Shown in pieces: positions 12,777 through 23,801 of a stretch of 64,000 bases of DNA. Origin of the DNA: Tetrahymena thermophila SB210 (lineage: Eukaryota > Ciliophora > Oligohymenophorea > Hymenostomatida > Tetrahymenidae); assembly GCF_000189635.1 (NCBI RefSeq), contig NW_002476210.1, forward strand, positions 1-64,000. Reading direction: 5' to 3'. Position 1 is the stretch's first letter. Each line of letters opens with the position of its first letter. Position numbers and translations under genes: made by a program. The notes beneath the pieces were generated by a model. The model had not been told where the DNA came from. It made no database searches and was given only the letters and a program-made list of their open reading frames with translations.

Positions 12777-13466
12777 AACAGGCTTTTAGTTAGTGTCTAA
12801 TTTTTACCAGAACATTTTTTGTAAATAAGTATAGATCAAGTATTCTAAGATAGCTTGGACTTTTCTGTAGGTTTGGTTTAGTTAGATTAAAAGAGTTTGA
12901 TCTGAGTATAGTGTGAAAAGAATATTGTATAATTTCACCTTCTTCTTCTCTTTTTTTTCTTTTTCAAATTAATTTTTTTGATTTAAGATTTTTTTTTCTT
13001 ATCTTTTTTTTATTAGATTAAGTTAGTGCTTTACATCCCCTCTTTAATTGCTATTTAAGATTAAAGATAACAGAGTTAATAATTCCCTCACCCCTTCTGC
13101 CCCTCTCTAAATAGCATATATTGTTCATTTCTGATATACCAATAAACTTTTTTTTTTTTCACATATTACCCTGACTTACTTATTAATTTTTCTTTTTGCT
13201 TTCTTGAAATACTCAATATTGTATTTAGGGAAAAATATTCAGATATTATTAGAATTTATTGATGTTTTATCAATAAAAAAGCTAAATTTATTTAACTTAT
13301 ATTAGAAACAACTGGATTATATAAACCTATATCCTTTTTATGTGAAATAATAGTCCCTATTTGCTTTCAACATTTCTATGTACGTTTTATTAAATTTTTG
13401 TTTCAATAATTATATTTTGATTAAGATACTAAGATTTTTATTCAAGATCTATATTGAAATTACTAA

Positions 13467-13491
13467 TTTATCTATCTATCTATCTAACTAT
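13467..13491. repeat. TATC microsatellite
   Basis: About five copies of the tetranucleotide TATC with one substitution, in AT-rich spacer. Similar TCTA runs recur near 13815 and 36111. Confidence 0.8.
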
Positions 13492-14445
13492 CAATATATT
13501 ATATACAAATCAATTAATAGAAAAAGATCAAACAAATTGTAAATAAAAAACAATAACTCAATAGTGGGGAGGATTCTTTTTTAATACATTTATTGCTCTT
13601 TTTTTGTTACTTTTTAAATATGTTTTTTTACAAATCTAAAATGGATAATGAATAAATATACAAATTGTTTTACAATCAAAGATAAATAATTCAATATGAT
13701 TTCAATAGGTATATTTCTTTATCTCCAATTAGTAGTTCACTTTCAATAATAACATCTCTTTTATCTTATTTGCTATATGGTTTTTAATATTTATCTAATA
13801 TACAGCTAGTTTTATTATCTATCTATCAATCTATTTCTCTATATATCAGTCATTCAATAAATAAATAAATCCGATTCTTTGCTTTTTTCTTTTTATTTTA
13901 CATACTTAAGTAATGTTTATTACAAGAAAATAATCTTTGCCTGAATTAAAGTAACTAATTTGGTTTTGGTTTTTCAAATTATTAAAGAAAAAAATAAAAT
14001 AAATTATGCTAAACAGGAAGTAAAATAATTTATTATTTGATGAAATGTGAGCAAAAATAAGTTACAGTGGATGATATGTGATATATTAGCTAAACATAAT
14101 TTTTAACAAGTAAAGATAATAAATATATTTTAACATTTAGAACTGCAGATAGATTATTAATTTTATTTGTTGAAGAATGAATTTAAATGTTATATATTTT
14201 TTTTTAATGCATCCTTATTTTCTATCAATTTAATTATTATTTGTTATCTAATTTACTTATCAGATTTTTACCAATATCAATCATATATTAATTTTTGTTT
14301 GCCTAAAAGTATCTGCTTTTACTCTCAAATGTCATTTAAAAGTAATTCAAAAAACAATACAAATATATAAATAACTACAATCTAAAATTCATTTCTCCTA
14401 GCATGAGTCAGAGTATAACTAAAAGTTATTTTTAATTTCTGAGAA

Positions 14446-14652
14446 TCATCTTTTTTTTAAAACTAAGAATTTTTTAGGTACTAATCTAAATCGTTTTTCA
14501 TAAAAATTAAAAAATCCTTTAGAAATAAAAGCTAGTAGTCCGAAATCTATACTTTTGAAAAAAGATATAGGATATATTAATTGTTTATCAAATCCCCTTT
14601 GAAAAGTAAGTAAATAAGATTTTTGAAACTTCAACTTTCTCTTTTCATCCAT
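14446..14652 (-). CDS. Doubtful 68-residue basic protein
   Basis: From ATG 14652 to TGA 14446, with no TAA or TAG inside, unlike most genes here. It reads MDEKRKLKFQKSYLLTFQRG and ends FRLVPKKFLVLKKR. The product would be strongly basic with several aromatic residues. No domain is recognised, and there is no adjoining exon or supporting context. It could be a tiny gene, an exon, or chance. Confidence 0.25.
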   Translation of the reverse strand: MDEKRKLKFQKSYLLTFQRGFDKQLIYPISFFKSIDFGLLAFISKGFFNFYEKRFRLVPKKFLVLKKR

Positions 14653-16300
14653 TTTTGTGAAAAACACAACTTTTAAATGCTATTCAATAATTAATCATCT
14701 GGGTGAATAAGTGGTAAATACAATAACGAAAAATCTAATTTACAAATTGCTATTAATTTTAGAAGGGTTTTTAATTGATTGATTGAAGATTGATTATAAA
14801 TCATCAAACATTACTAATTGTTAAGCTAAAGGAAATAATTAATGGTATTAGGCATAAATTTAAATTAATAACACACTATTTTGGCGATATTCTTATTATC
14901 CTTATTTAAATTTATTAAGAAAATAGCCTAACCCAATCATTTTAAAATAAAAGTAGTAAAAAAACTTTAAATTATATTTAAAATTTTATAATTTTATTAA
15001 AATATTTCGAGAAAGGAACTATATATTATCAGATATCTACATTTAAGTTATACCCATTTGCAAAATATTAAGGTTCTCCTTAGAATTTAAATATTATAAA
15101 TCACTCAAATCTAAATATTTTTCAGTATTTAAATATGAAATATTAACAATTTTTCCTATTTAAAAAAATTTCAAGTAGAACCTAATAAAATTTCTTATAT
15201 TTAAAAAAAATAAGAACTCAATTATAACATTTTAAAGATAAACTGTGAAAAATGTTAAAATACACTTAAAAATCAAGTATATTTTTATGTTTATCTTTAT
15301 TATTTGTATTGAAGTTAGTAAATATAAATTTCTAATAAATACAAAAAATAATGCTTTTTTTGAAATAATTTTGTCAAACAGTTGTTTCTATGAGCTTAAG
15401 AAACATAATTAAATGCCATAAATAAAATTGTTAATTTTAAGGTGTACTATGTCTTTTTAATAGTATTTAATTATGATTTAATCTTTTTTTCATTAGTTTG
15501 CTATTCAAAGTATTTCAAGATTGAAAATAAATATTTTTCAGATCCTCAATTAATAATACAAGATAAACCATAGAAATAATAAACATAAAAGCTATGCTAG
15601 TTATGCTCTTAATTTATTAAACAATAAAACCCTGTTTATTATTTTTTAACAAAAAATATATTTTAAATACAGTATTGTGTTAGATTATATATTTGTAATA
15701 ACTATAAATACTCAATACTGATTACTTTTTTATGATTTTAATTATTTTTATAGTCATTCTATCAATATTAAGTACTGCTGCTTTATACTGATTAATTAAT
15801 TAAATTTTGATGAATTTAGAGTCTAAGATAGATAATTAATTAAGGATAAACTCAGAAATAGAAAATGAATAATAATTGTATTTTACAAAATAATAAAAAA
15901 TTTAGCAAATAATTTTATTTTAAGATAACACAACTCAAAATGGAAAGAGAATTTAAATGATAAAAAGCAAATATGATAAAAAAAATGGGGAAAATAAAAT
16001 GAGAGAGTGAGCAGGAAGGATTCGATATCATATCTAGATAGATAGATATTTGATTAGAATTAATTAAAATTATAAATGTAGATTTTATAATATATTTATA
16101 TTGATAGAAATAAGATATTAAATTAAAGGGTGAATTAATTAATAGGAGGCTAAAAAGTAAAAAAGAAAGGGGAAACATAAAGACAAAGAAAATCAAATAA
16201 TTGAAGGTTGAAATTTAGACAGAGTTATTAAGAAAAAAAAAACAAAACAAAAAAGTGTAAAAATACATAAAATATAAATATATTCATCAGCAAAGAAAAA

Positions 16301-17001
16301 ATGGAAAGAGATCTTTTAAACCCCATCTACGAAGAAGAAAAGCAAAAGAATAAGTTCAAGAGACTTATCCAAGCTCCCAACTCTTACTTCATGGATGTTA
16401 AGTGTGCTCAATGCCAAAACATCCAAATGATTTTCTCTAACGCTCAATCTACCATTATTTGTGAAAAGTAATTCACTCAAGCATTCATTATTTTCATTAA
16501 AAAATAGTTTTGACTCAATCAAGCTCCAAATCAAATAAATAAAATGAATTTGGACAAAAGCTGCTTCCTCAATTTCAAGAGAAACTTAAAATAATTTTAA
16601 TGTATTTTCAATAGCTAGCTAGCTTGCAATCGTTATCTCAAATTTACAAATAAATAGGATAACAAACAAACAATCAAAATAAACAAACCAATATTTTACA
16701 CAATCAAATTTTTGTGAATGTTGCAGAAAGTTACCAAACTGAGGCTATTATTTAAAATTTTAGGGATATTTAGTTTTGTTTACATCCAGATGTATAGTAG
16801 CTTATTAATATAAAGCGTTCTAAAATTTAGAAATGCAAAACATTCTCTAATTTTATTCGAATTTTTAACTCTTTGCAATCGATTTTAAGTATCTAAATTT
16901 ATAATTATTAAAAATTAAATAGGTGCTCTGCTATCCTCTGCAAGCCCACTGGTGGTAAGGTTCAAATCTAAGCTGGTTGCGCCTTCAAGATTAAAAACTG
17001 A
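16301..17001 (+). CDS. RPS27: 40S ribosomal protein eS27
   Basis: Small-subunit ribosomal protein with a zinc ribbon. Exon 1 is 16301-16467 and exon 2 is 16923-17001, separated by a 455-bp intron with the AA|G codon split for Lys. This gives 81 residues, near the family's ~84. It matches the family along its length: ERDLLNPIYEEEKQKNKFKR, LIQAPNSYFMDVKC (family LVQSPNSYFMDVKC), the zinc ligands C35-AQ-C38 and C54-EK-C57, and ILCKPTGGKVQIQAGCAF. Codon use is biased to the C-ending and CAA codons typical of highly expressed genes, yet one Gln is still TAA. The minus-strand frame overlapping exon 1 is an antisense shadow. Confidence 0.97.
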
Positions 17002-17906
17002 GATTAACAAACATTGACGTGTACATAATAATATATTAAATTTAATATGGGAATGAATATTATTAACTAGTGAACAGATATATTAATTAACATTAAAGGA
17101 AATTATTAATTATCTTAAGAGTTAATCATTGTTCTTTTATGTGTATTTTAATTATGAATGCATATCTTACTTTATTTAAACGATGAATAATAAATAAAAC
17201 TTTCATTAGATTGGTCATACATACATCTATCAATCATCATCATCAAAACTATCTTCAATAATTATTTTATTTAATAATTCTTTGTTGTTTGCTAATTTAC
17301 CATTTTTTGTATTTTTGTATCTATCTATCTAATTAAAACGTTCATATAATTATATCTAATAAATGCTAAATATTCAAAAAAGAAAAGATATTATATGATA
17401 TTATAATTTGCTTTACAGCTAACCATCAAGTTAATAAGCTTAAAATTCTAAAAATAAGAACAAAATAGTCTGAATAATGAATTCTCTTTATTTTGAGTAT
17501 CAATAAATCAATAGAATATTTTCATACATGTGATAGATTATATTTTTATTTTTTGAATTATGTAGATATGCTAAATTTTGATTGTTTATTTGGATCATAT
17601 TATAAATTTAAAAGTAGTTTGTTTGCCTCAAAAAAGATTGAAGAAATTATTTTATCTATTTTATAATAAAAATGAGTCTTATTAATTTTATTTATTTTGC
17701 TTCTAAAAAATAAATAATAACTAACATATGATTTTAAATTTAAAGTAAATTTTAGTGGAAATCTCATAGGAAAATAAATAAAAAATCATTTAATTATTAG
17801 ATAATTCTTGTCTTTAAGACTAAAAAAAGTTTAATCATTAATTTATTCTAAAAGAAGATTTAGTCATTTATTAGAAAGAAAAAATTTTGGTATAAAATAG
17901 ATAAAA
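17002..17906. other. Intergenic spacer eS27-Elf1
   Basis: AT-rich, with no coding frame seen. It should contain the eS27 3' UTR and the Elf1 promoter. Confidence 0.6.
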
Positions 17907-18432
17907 ATGGGAGGAAGAAAGAAAACAGGTAAAAAAGAGAAAAAGTTGAGAACATACGCTATTCCTAAAGTGTTTGATTGCGAAAATTGTTCATCAGACT
18001 AAACCCTTCATATTAATATGTATGAATTAATTCATTTTAGCACAAAAAATTGATTTGCTCTATGAGCAATTTTATTTTATTAAATACATTTTGAAATTTT
18101 TATAAATAAAGATCGAAGAAGCAAAATACAAAAGTAGCAAAGATTTATTGTATTAAGTGCAAATATTCAACAAAATATGAAAAAATTGGTGGTAATTAAA
18201 ATGTTTTTAGTTAATAACAATTCTTTATATTTAATACTTATATTTACTTTAGTTGCTATTTGAAATTAAGTTCTTTAATAAATATATTATTTTAGCATTG
18301 GATTCGGCAATAGATATTTACAATAAATGGTGCGAGGATATATAGAATAATAATGATAAAAACTCTGATGAAAATGATAACATAGACGATGTACTTGATG
18401 ATGAGGAAAATGATCCTGGTGAGACACTTTGA
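17907..18432 (+). CDS. ELOF1: Transcription elongation factor Elf1/ELOF1 homologue
   Basis: Small zinc-ribbon factor that travels with RNA polymerase II. Exons 17907-18019, 18112-18191 and 18296-18432 give 109 residues. Basic start MGGRKKTGKKEKK, then four zinc ligands C25-EN-C28 and C51-IK-C54 around KVAKIYCIKCKYSTKYEKI, and the family's closing helix as LDSAIDIYNKWCEDI (family VDVYSDWIDACE). The C-terminus carries an acidic tail (NSDENDNIDDVLDDEENDP) that is absent from the ~83-residue human form but resembles acidic tails in other lineages. All splice phases agree. The gene follows eS27 in the same direction, about 900 bp away. Confidence 0.93.
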
Positions 18433-20579
18433 AATAAATTAATATTTTAATAAAAACATTTAAATACTATTTATTTAGCGTGCCTATCTAACGTTTATAA
18501 ATGTTTGTTTGTAAAATCAAAGTAAATTTTATAAAATGAAATAATATTTTAAATTTGAAAAATATTTATAAAATGTTAAAAATTGAAAAATTAGAATTAA
18601 ATTTATCTATTTTAAAATAATATTTAATGAATTATTTATTTTTATTATGAAACAATAAAATTAATTATTAAATGAATGATAAAGTTAGCTAGCCAGCCAA
18701 CTAGCTTAAATTGACGAGATTCTAAATGCAGTTATTTAATAATGATATATACTGTTCTTTATCTTAATTACACAGTTAGAAACATAGATTTAAATCTTTC
18801 TATTTTAACGTTATTTAATAACTTAATAAATAATTTTTTTCAGTTTTTGTTGGTAAAAAAAGCTAACTCGGTCATCAGTTGGTGGTTTACATTTTTTTAT
18901 GTGATATCTTAATTTAAAAGGATTTGAATATTATTGCAGCTTGTTTTTATTAAATAAAATTTAAACATTTATGTATTTAAATATAAACATTAATGGCAAC
19001 ATAAATATGAAGGGGAATTAATAGAGAGCAAAGTATTTAAAAGATATAAAAATACAGACTAGGAATATTTAATGTAGCCTCTCATCATAAAAAAAATATA
19101 AGTTAGATGATTAGACGTTTTTTAAATGACTGCCTTGTATTTAATTGATATTTTATTTATTAAAAAATAAAAATAAAAATATGAAGATTGGACACAAACA
19201 ACATGGTATTATTTATTTAACCATTATGGTGGACTAAAAAAGTAATAGAAAGATTTGTTGTTTGAAAATACCACAAATTAAATTAGTAATTTAAAAATGG
19301 CATTTGAATTTTATAATATTGATTTATAAATCTTTCAGGTAAAATTCTCAACTTAATTAAGATACAATCTTTTCAAATATTGGCATAATTAAGTGATTTA
19401 AATAGTTAAGTTTTGCAAGCTAACTAAAAATACTACCCCTTTATTTTGAGTAGATTTTATTTTATGATCATAGTGTTTTGATAGTTGTAAGGATTAATTA
19501 GATTTTTTTCAAGAGTTGGTATAAAAAAAATTAAATTTTAATAATAGATATATGGATACAGCTAGATTGCTATTATTAGAAAATAAGGATGGATTGCGAA
19601 ATTTGTGCAGTAAATTAATTAAATTTCCCCATACAAATATAATTAAAATTTTGAGTTAGTAATTTGAAAAGTGAGACAGAGACTTTTACGCTATATGATA
19701 TTTCGAATTTATAACATGTGAATAGCGCAAATTATAATTTTATTCAGTAACTGGTAGAACTTGTAGAATAACGTGCTTTTAGATAAATTTTTTGTCTAGT
19801 TGAGCTGGTAGAATATTTCTTGAAATAACTTATTATGCTGTAGTTTTTAGCTAAGTTACTTTGTTGCCCACTTAATATCTAAAATAAGCAAATGAATATT
19901 TTTACCAAATTTAGAAATAATACTTGTGTTTGTTTAAAACAAAAATCATTACAACAATAGTGTATAAGTAACATTTAATAATTAGATTCTAAATAAATTA
20001 TCTTTTTATCAATTTATTACTATGCTTATTTAAATAACAATTTGCTTAGCATAGGCTTTTGTTTCGTGACGAACGAACGAAGGAACTAACTAACAAAAAA
20101 CGAAAAGAATAAATATATACATCCATATAAATTAAAAGGATTTTAGATACAAAACAATTTGTGTTTATTCTAAAGAATCATTATAAAATGATAATTTTAA
20201 ATTATTTTTGATGGAAAAACCATGTTCATAAATTTAAAATAAAGATTAAACTGGAAATAATATGTAAAAAACTTTATTTGAATTAAATGTTAAAATTATA
20301 AAAATAAATAATAAAAACTAAGACTGAGTGTTGTAAGTAAAGTTAATATTATAAATTAAAGATTATTCAAAGAAACAAATCATTGATTTTGGAAGCAATT
20401 ATTTATTTGTTAATTAATTAGTGAAATTTATTTGTTCAATTATGACTTTCTAATATGATGAAATATTAGTTAAATTTGTTTATCTTATTATAATGATTTC
20501 AAATTAACTAAATTATATATTTCAGGTACGCCAATTTACTATGTATCATTAATTACAAGTTTATTGCACGTTAATAAAT
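18433..20579. other. AT-rich spacer
   Basis: About 2.1 kb between convergent genes. I found no supported coding frame, RNA gene or repeat beyond short AT runs. Confidence 0.5.
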
Positions 20580-21251
20580 TCATTCAATTATTATTTCATC
20601 AGTATAATTATCTTAAGAGTCTGTATTTATATATATCCCATTCATTATTGGGGGCATAACCTCTTCGTTTTGAAAATCTGTGTCTCTTGGTAAGTAGAAA
20701 AGTTAATCGTTCATCACTACAGGGTAGGCAAATCTAAATATTTAAATAGCTAAATCAGGCTCCATTGGTCTTTATATTTAGGAAATATCGAATTTTGTCT
20801 CAGTAGGGATGATGCCATATTAAGCATGCTTAACTACGATTTGGTTTCCTCCCTTTTCAAGATAGATTTTATGAATTATTCCTGAATATATTTTTGCCAA
20901 ATGATACACTTTAGGAGTTATATAGAGTGCTGCTAAGCCATAAATAATCAATCCATACCATTTGCGCTCTTTGAAATTAATCAATTTATTGATAAAATAA
21001 AGAGAAATAAGGCTGCCTATTCCTAAGATGATATAATAACCTTTCGAGACTTAATCATAGATAGTGTACTCGTAAATTTTACACTTACCATTTATAAATT
21101 TAAGTGGAGCAAGAGGAGTATACCTACCTCTAAAGTGGTTATCGCTGTTTTCTTGGAAAGATGAAAAAGCCCTTCTTACACTCTAGTGATTGATTTAATT
21201 AAATTTAAATGATCGATCTATTAATTTAGAAATTTTTAAGAGACTAAACAT
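20580..21251 (-). CDS. Mitochondrial-type two-span membrane protein (TMEM70/186/223-like layout)
   Basis: Single exon of 223 residues. The N-terminus (MFSLLKISKLIDRSFKF, then SVRRAFSSFQ) is basic, acid-free and amphipathic, like a mitochondrial presequence with an R-R-x-F/S processing region. Two membrane segments follow in the middle, GYYIILGIGSLISLYFINKL and WYGLIIYGLAALYITPKVYH, separated by a short basic loop. A soluble C-terminal domain contains YLEKGGNQIVVKHAQYG and FDISQIQRPMEP. Presequence, paired spans and a small C-terminal domain resemble the TMEM70/TMEM186/TMEM223 group of inner-membrane assembly proteins. That assignment rests on layout rather than a diagnostic motif and is tentative. 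Confidence 0.8.
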
Positions 21252-21654
21252 TTTTACAGTAATTGATTTCTTATTTGGGTATTTAAAATTAAATGAATAA
21301 ATCAAACAAATATTTGCAAGCATATGTAAACGTAATACATTAAAAATATACAGAAGATTTTTCTAGCAATATTTATTTAAAGGACATAATATCTCAATAA
21401 AATATTACTTATAATTGTCTTACATTGTTGATAAATCGTTGCCAAATACATAAAAAAAACAAACAAATAGTTGGCTAATAAAACTCTAAAATTTTTATTT
21501 TTTGCTTTTACGTTTCAATTTTAAATGATAAATTCAGATAGATTTTTGAGTAAATTTAAATTACAATCATGTTTCTACCTTTCAATTTATCTATCAATCC
21601 TTCTGTCTGTCTATAGTAGTCATTTAAATATAATATTCATGAATATAAAATCTC

Positions 21655-23283
21655 ATGTTATTTATTTATTCTTTTTTAAATCTTTCAAATATTCTTTTAC
21701 TCAACCAACATTATTTTATTTTTGAGGTATTTATTTTAAATCGGATTTCTCATTAAGAATTCTCAGCTATATTCAACTCCTACCTACCCAATCAATGTAA
21801 AACAAAATAAACCACTATCAATAAATGCAAAAGTGTTAAGTATTATTATTTGAAAATAGATTCAAAATTAAAAGTACCTGGATTGAATATTAAGAGTACT
21901 GGCATTCCTTTATGGGTAGGGATATAATAACTAATAAGTTTTAATTATAAAAAATCTTAATAATTTGAATAATAGTATGAGGTAAGTTATAAATTTGTGA
22001 AAAGATCCTAAGATCCAAAAATCAAGAAATTTAAGTTGAATAAGGCTGATTCAAATTTGATGAAGTAATGCAATTATAATCCTAAACAAACAATACCAAA
22101 GAAATACACAAATATGAATTAATCAATAATTTAAATATCTTGCTTTAAATAGAAATGGGTGCTTTTTTTAATATTCATTTATTTAATGTATTTATTGAAT
22201 TTCTATTGGTTATCCCTTATCTAATTTTCAATTTAAATGAGTCTGAATTAGCTTTCTGATTATTATTATCTGAGTAATTAAAAAAAACCTGAAATGCAAA
22301 AAAAACCATACAATTTTTTAAATTATTTCTTAAATAACTGCAAAGATTATAATTTTTATCTATTTTCAAAGCTCATTAACAAATAGAAAGGATAAATTAC
22401 AGTTTTCAAACCAATTTTATTGCTATATAATATGTTTTATTTTTAAAGGGAACAACGAATATTTTTACTAAATTATCATAAATATATTTTTAACTATTTG
22501 ATTTAAGTTAAGCTGCTTTTTGAGAATATAATTTAAGTAGTTTATTTAAATAAGCCAAACCTTATATATTTATGTTAAACCAGTTAATATTTAAAAATGG
22601 GAATGTTTGGTATTTTAGAAATATATTTTCTTGTTTAGATTTATATTTATACGAAAATTGAGCATAAACTAATAACCTTCAATCAATGCTAAGTGTTTAA
22701 AAACTATTTAAAATAACTTCATTCAAAAAAAAAGTTTTTATTAAGATCCAAAAAATTTATCATTATAAACATTTCATAAAATAGGTACATTTAAATTAAG
22801 ATAGTAGCTATTTAAAAACAAGCACATTTTAAAAATCTCCTTTTTGAAATTTAAATTTAAAAAACATAAGCAGTCGTATGCAATAAATTTTAAAAGTAAA
22901 TAAATATTGTAAAAGAATTAATTTTCTGTAAAATTTTAATAATGAAATTTATCTTGAGTTATAAATTGAAGAATAGATAAAGAAAAAAAGTAAAACTAGA
23001 TTAGAGTTTTTTAAACTTATAGAAAAAATTAAAAATAATTAGTTTTGATATTTTACTTAAAAAAGATAAATCTAAAATTATCTCAATTTTACTAATAAAA
23101 AATATTTTTATTTCAACATTCTTTATAAATTCCTTTGGAGGTAAACATTTTATTTATGCTTATCCTCAATTTGCAATTAAAATTAGGATAAAATCATAAT
23201 GGAGTTTATTAATATAAGTTTTACTTATATTGCTTCTACTTAGCTATTTGAGTTAAAAGCAATTAAATATGCATAATTAATGA
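21655..23283 (+). CDS. Long TGA-free frame, doubtful gene
   Basis: This frame runs 542 codons from ATG 21655 to TGA 23283 with many TAA/TAG codons. The part at about 21840-22130 looks coding: KLKVPGLNIKSTGIPLW is followed by a possible 60-bp intron (GTAGGG...AATAATAG, 21916-21975) and then YEVSYKFVKRSQDPKIKKFK and NADSNLMKQ-like polar sequence. The rest is extremely AT-rich and dominated by Ile, Leu, Phe, Lys and Asn, with few G-initial codons, so it may be open by chance. I recognise no family. Confidence 0.25.
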
Positions 23284-23801
23284 AAGAAAGATCACTAACT
23301 TTTTTCTGCTTATAAATTTATTAATAAATTTATTATACAACAAGAAGTCAGTAAAAAGTATTGATTGTATTATTTTTATGAAAAATAAATAAATTCTTTT
23401 TTCTTATCTAAAATGATAAAGGAAAATAAATTAATAAACTCTTAGAAGTTTTCTTTTATATATAGATTTATTCATTTGTTGAAATAATCAATACATTTAT
23501 CAAGGAATAAAAAATAATTATAAAATTTTGTATGAATTTTGTTTTTTACTTAATCAAAAACAATAGAGCGACTTTGTATGCTTCTTAACGACTCTTTTTG
23601 TTTTTTTGATTAATTATCAGCTATTAATTCCTTAACTTAAACTAAATAAAAAAAGAATAAAACATCAATCAATTCATAATCAAAAGACAGCATAGCAAAA
23701 TTTATTATTAACTAAATTAAGTTATTGATCTCCATACAAATATATATATAAATAAATAATTATAAAATTTTGATATTTTTTAGCATAGAATAGCTTCAAC
23801 T

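Larger units (their letters stand above)
12777..16300. other. AT-rich spacer with pyrimidine-rich leader and microsatellite
   Basis: About 3.5 kb with one doubtful small frame (14446-14652, listed separately). T-rich tracts near 12940-13160 lie upstream of the cyclin start and read as A-rich leader on its coding strand. A short TATC microsatellite lies at about 13467-13491. The last ~350 bases are purine-rich on the plus strand and are probably the eS27 promoter and leader. A long antisense frame there (16196-15915) is low-complexity and unconvincing. Confidence 0.45.

Noticed and set aside
15915..16196. 93-residue minus-strand frame upstream of eS27
   Set aside because: Its hydrophobic product is the complement of the purine-rich leader of the plus-strand eS27 gene. 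There is no start context, domain or partner exon.
21525..21725. 66-codon plus-strand frame
   Set aside because: Contains a degenerate TCTA microsatellite translated as LSIYLSIL and spacer-like composition. No phase-compatible splice to the frame downstream was found.
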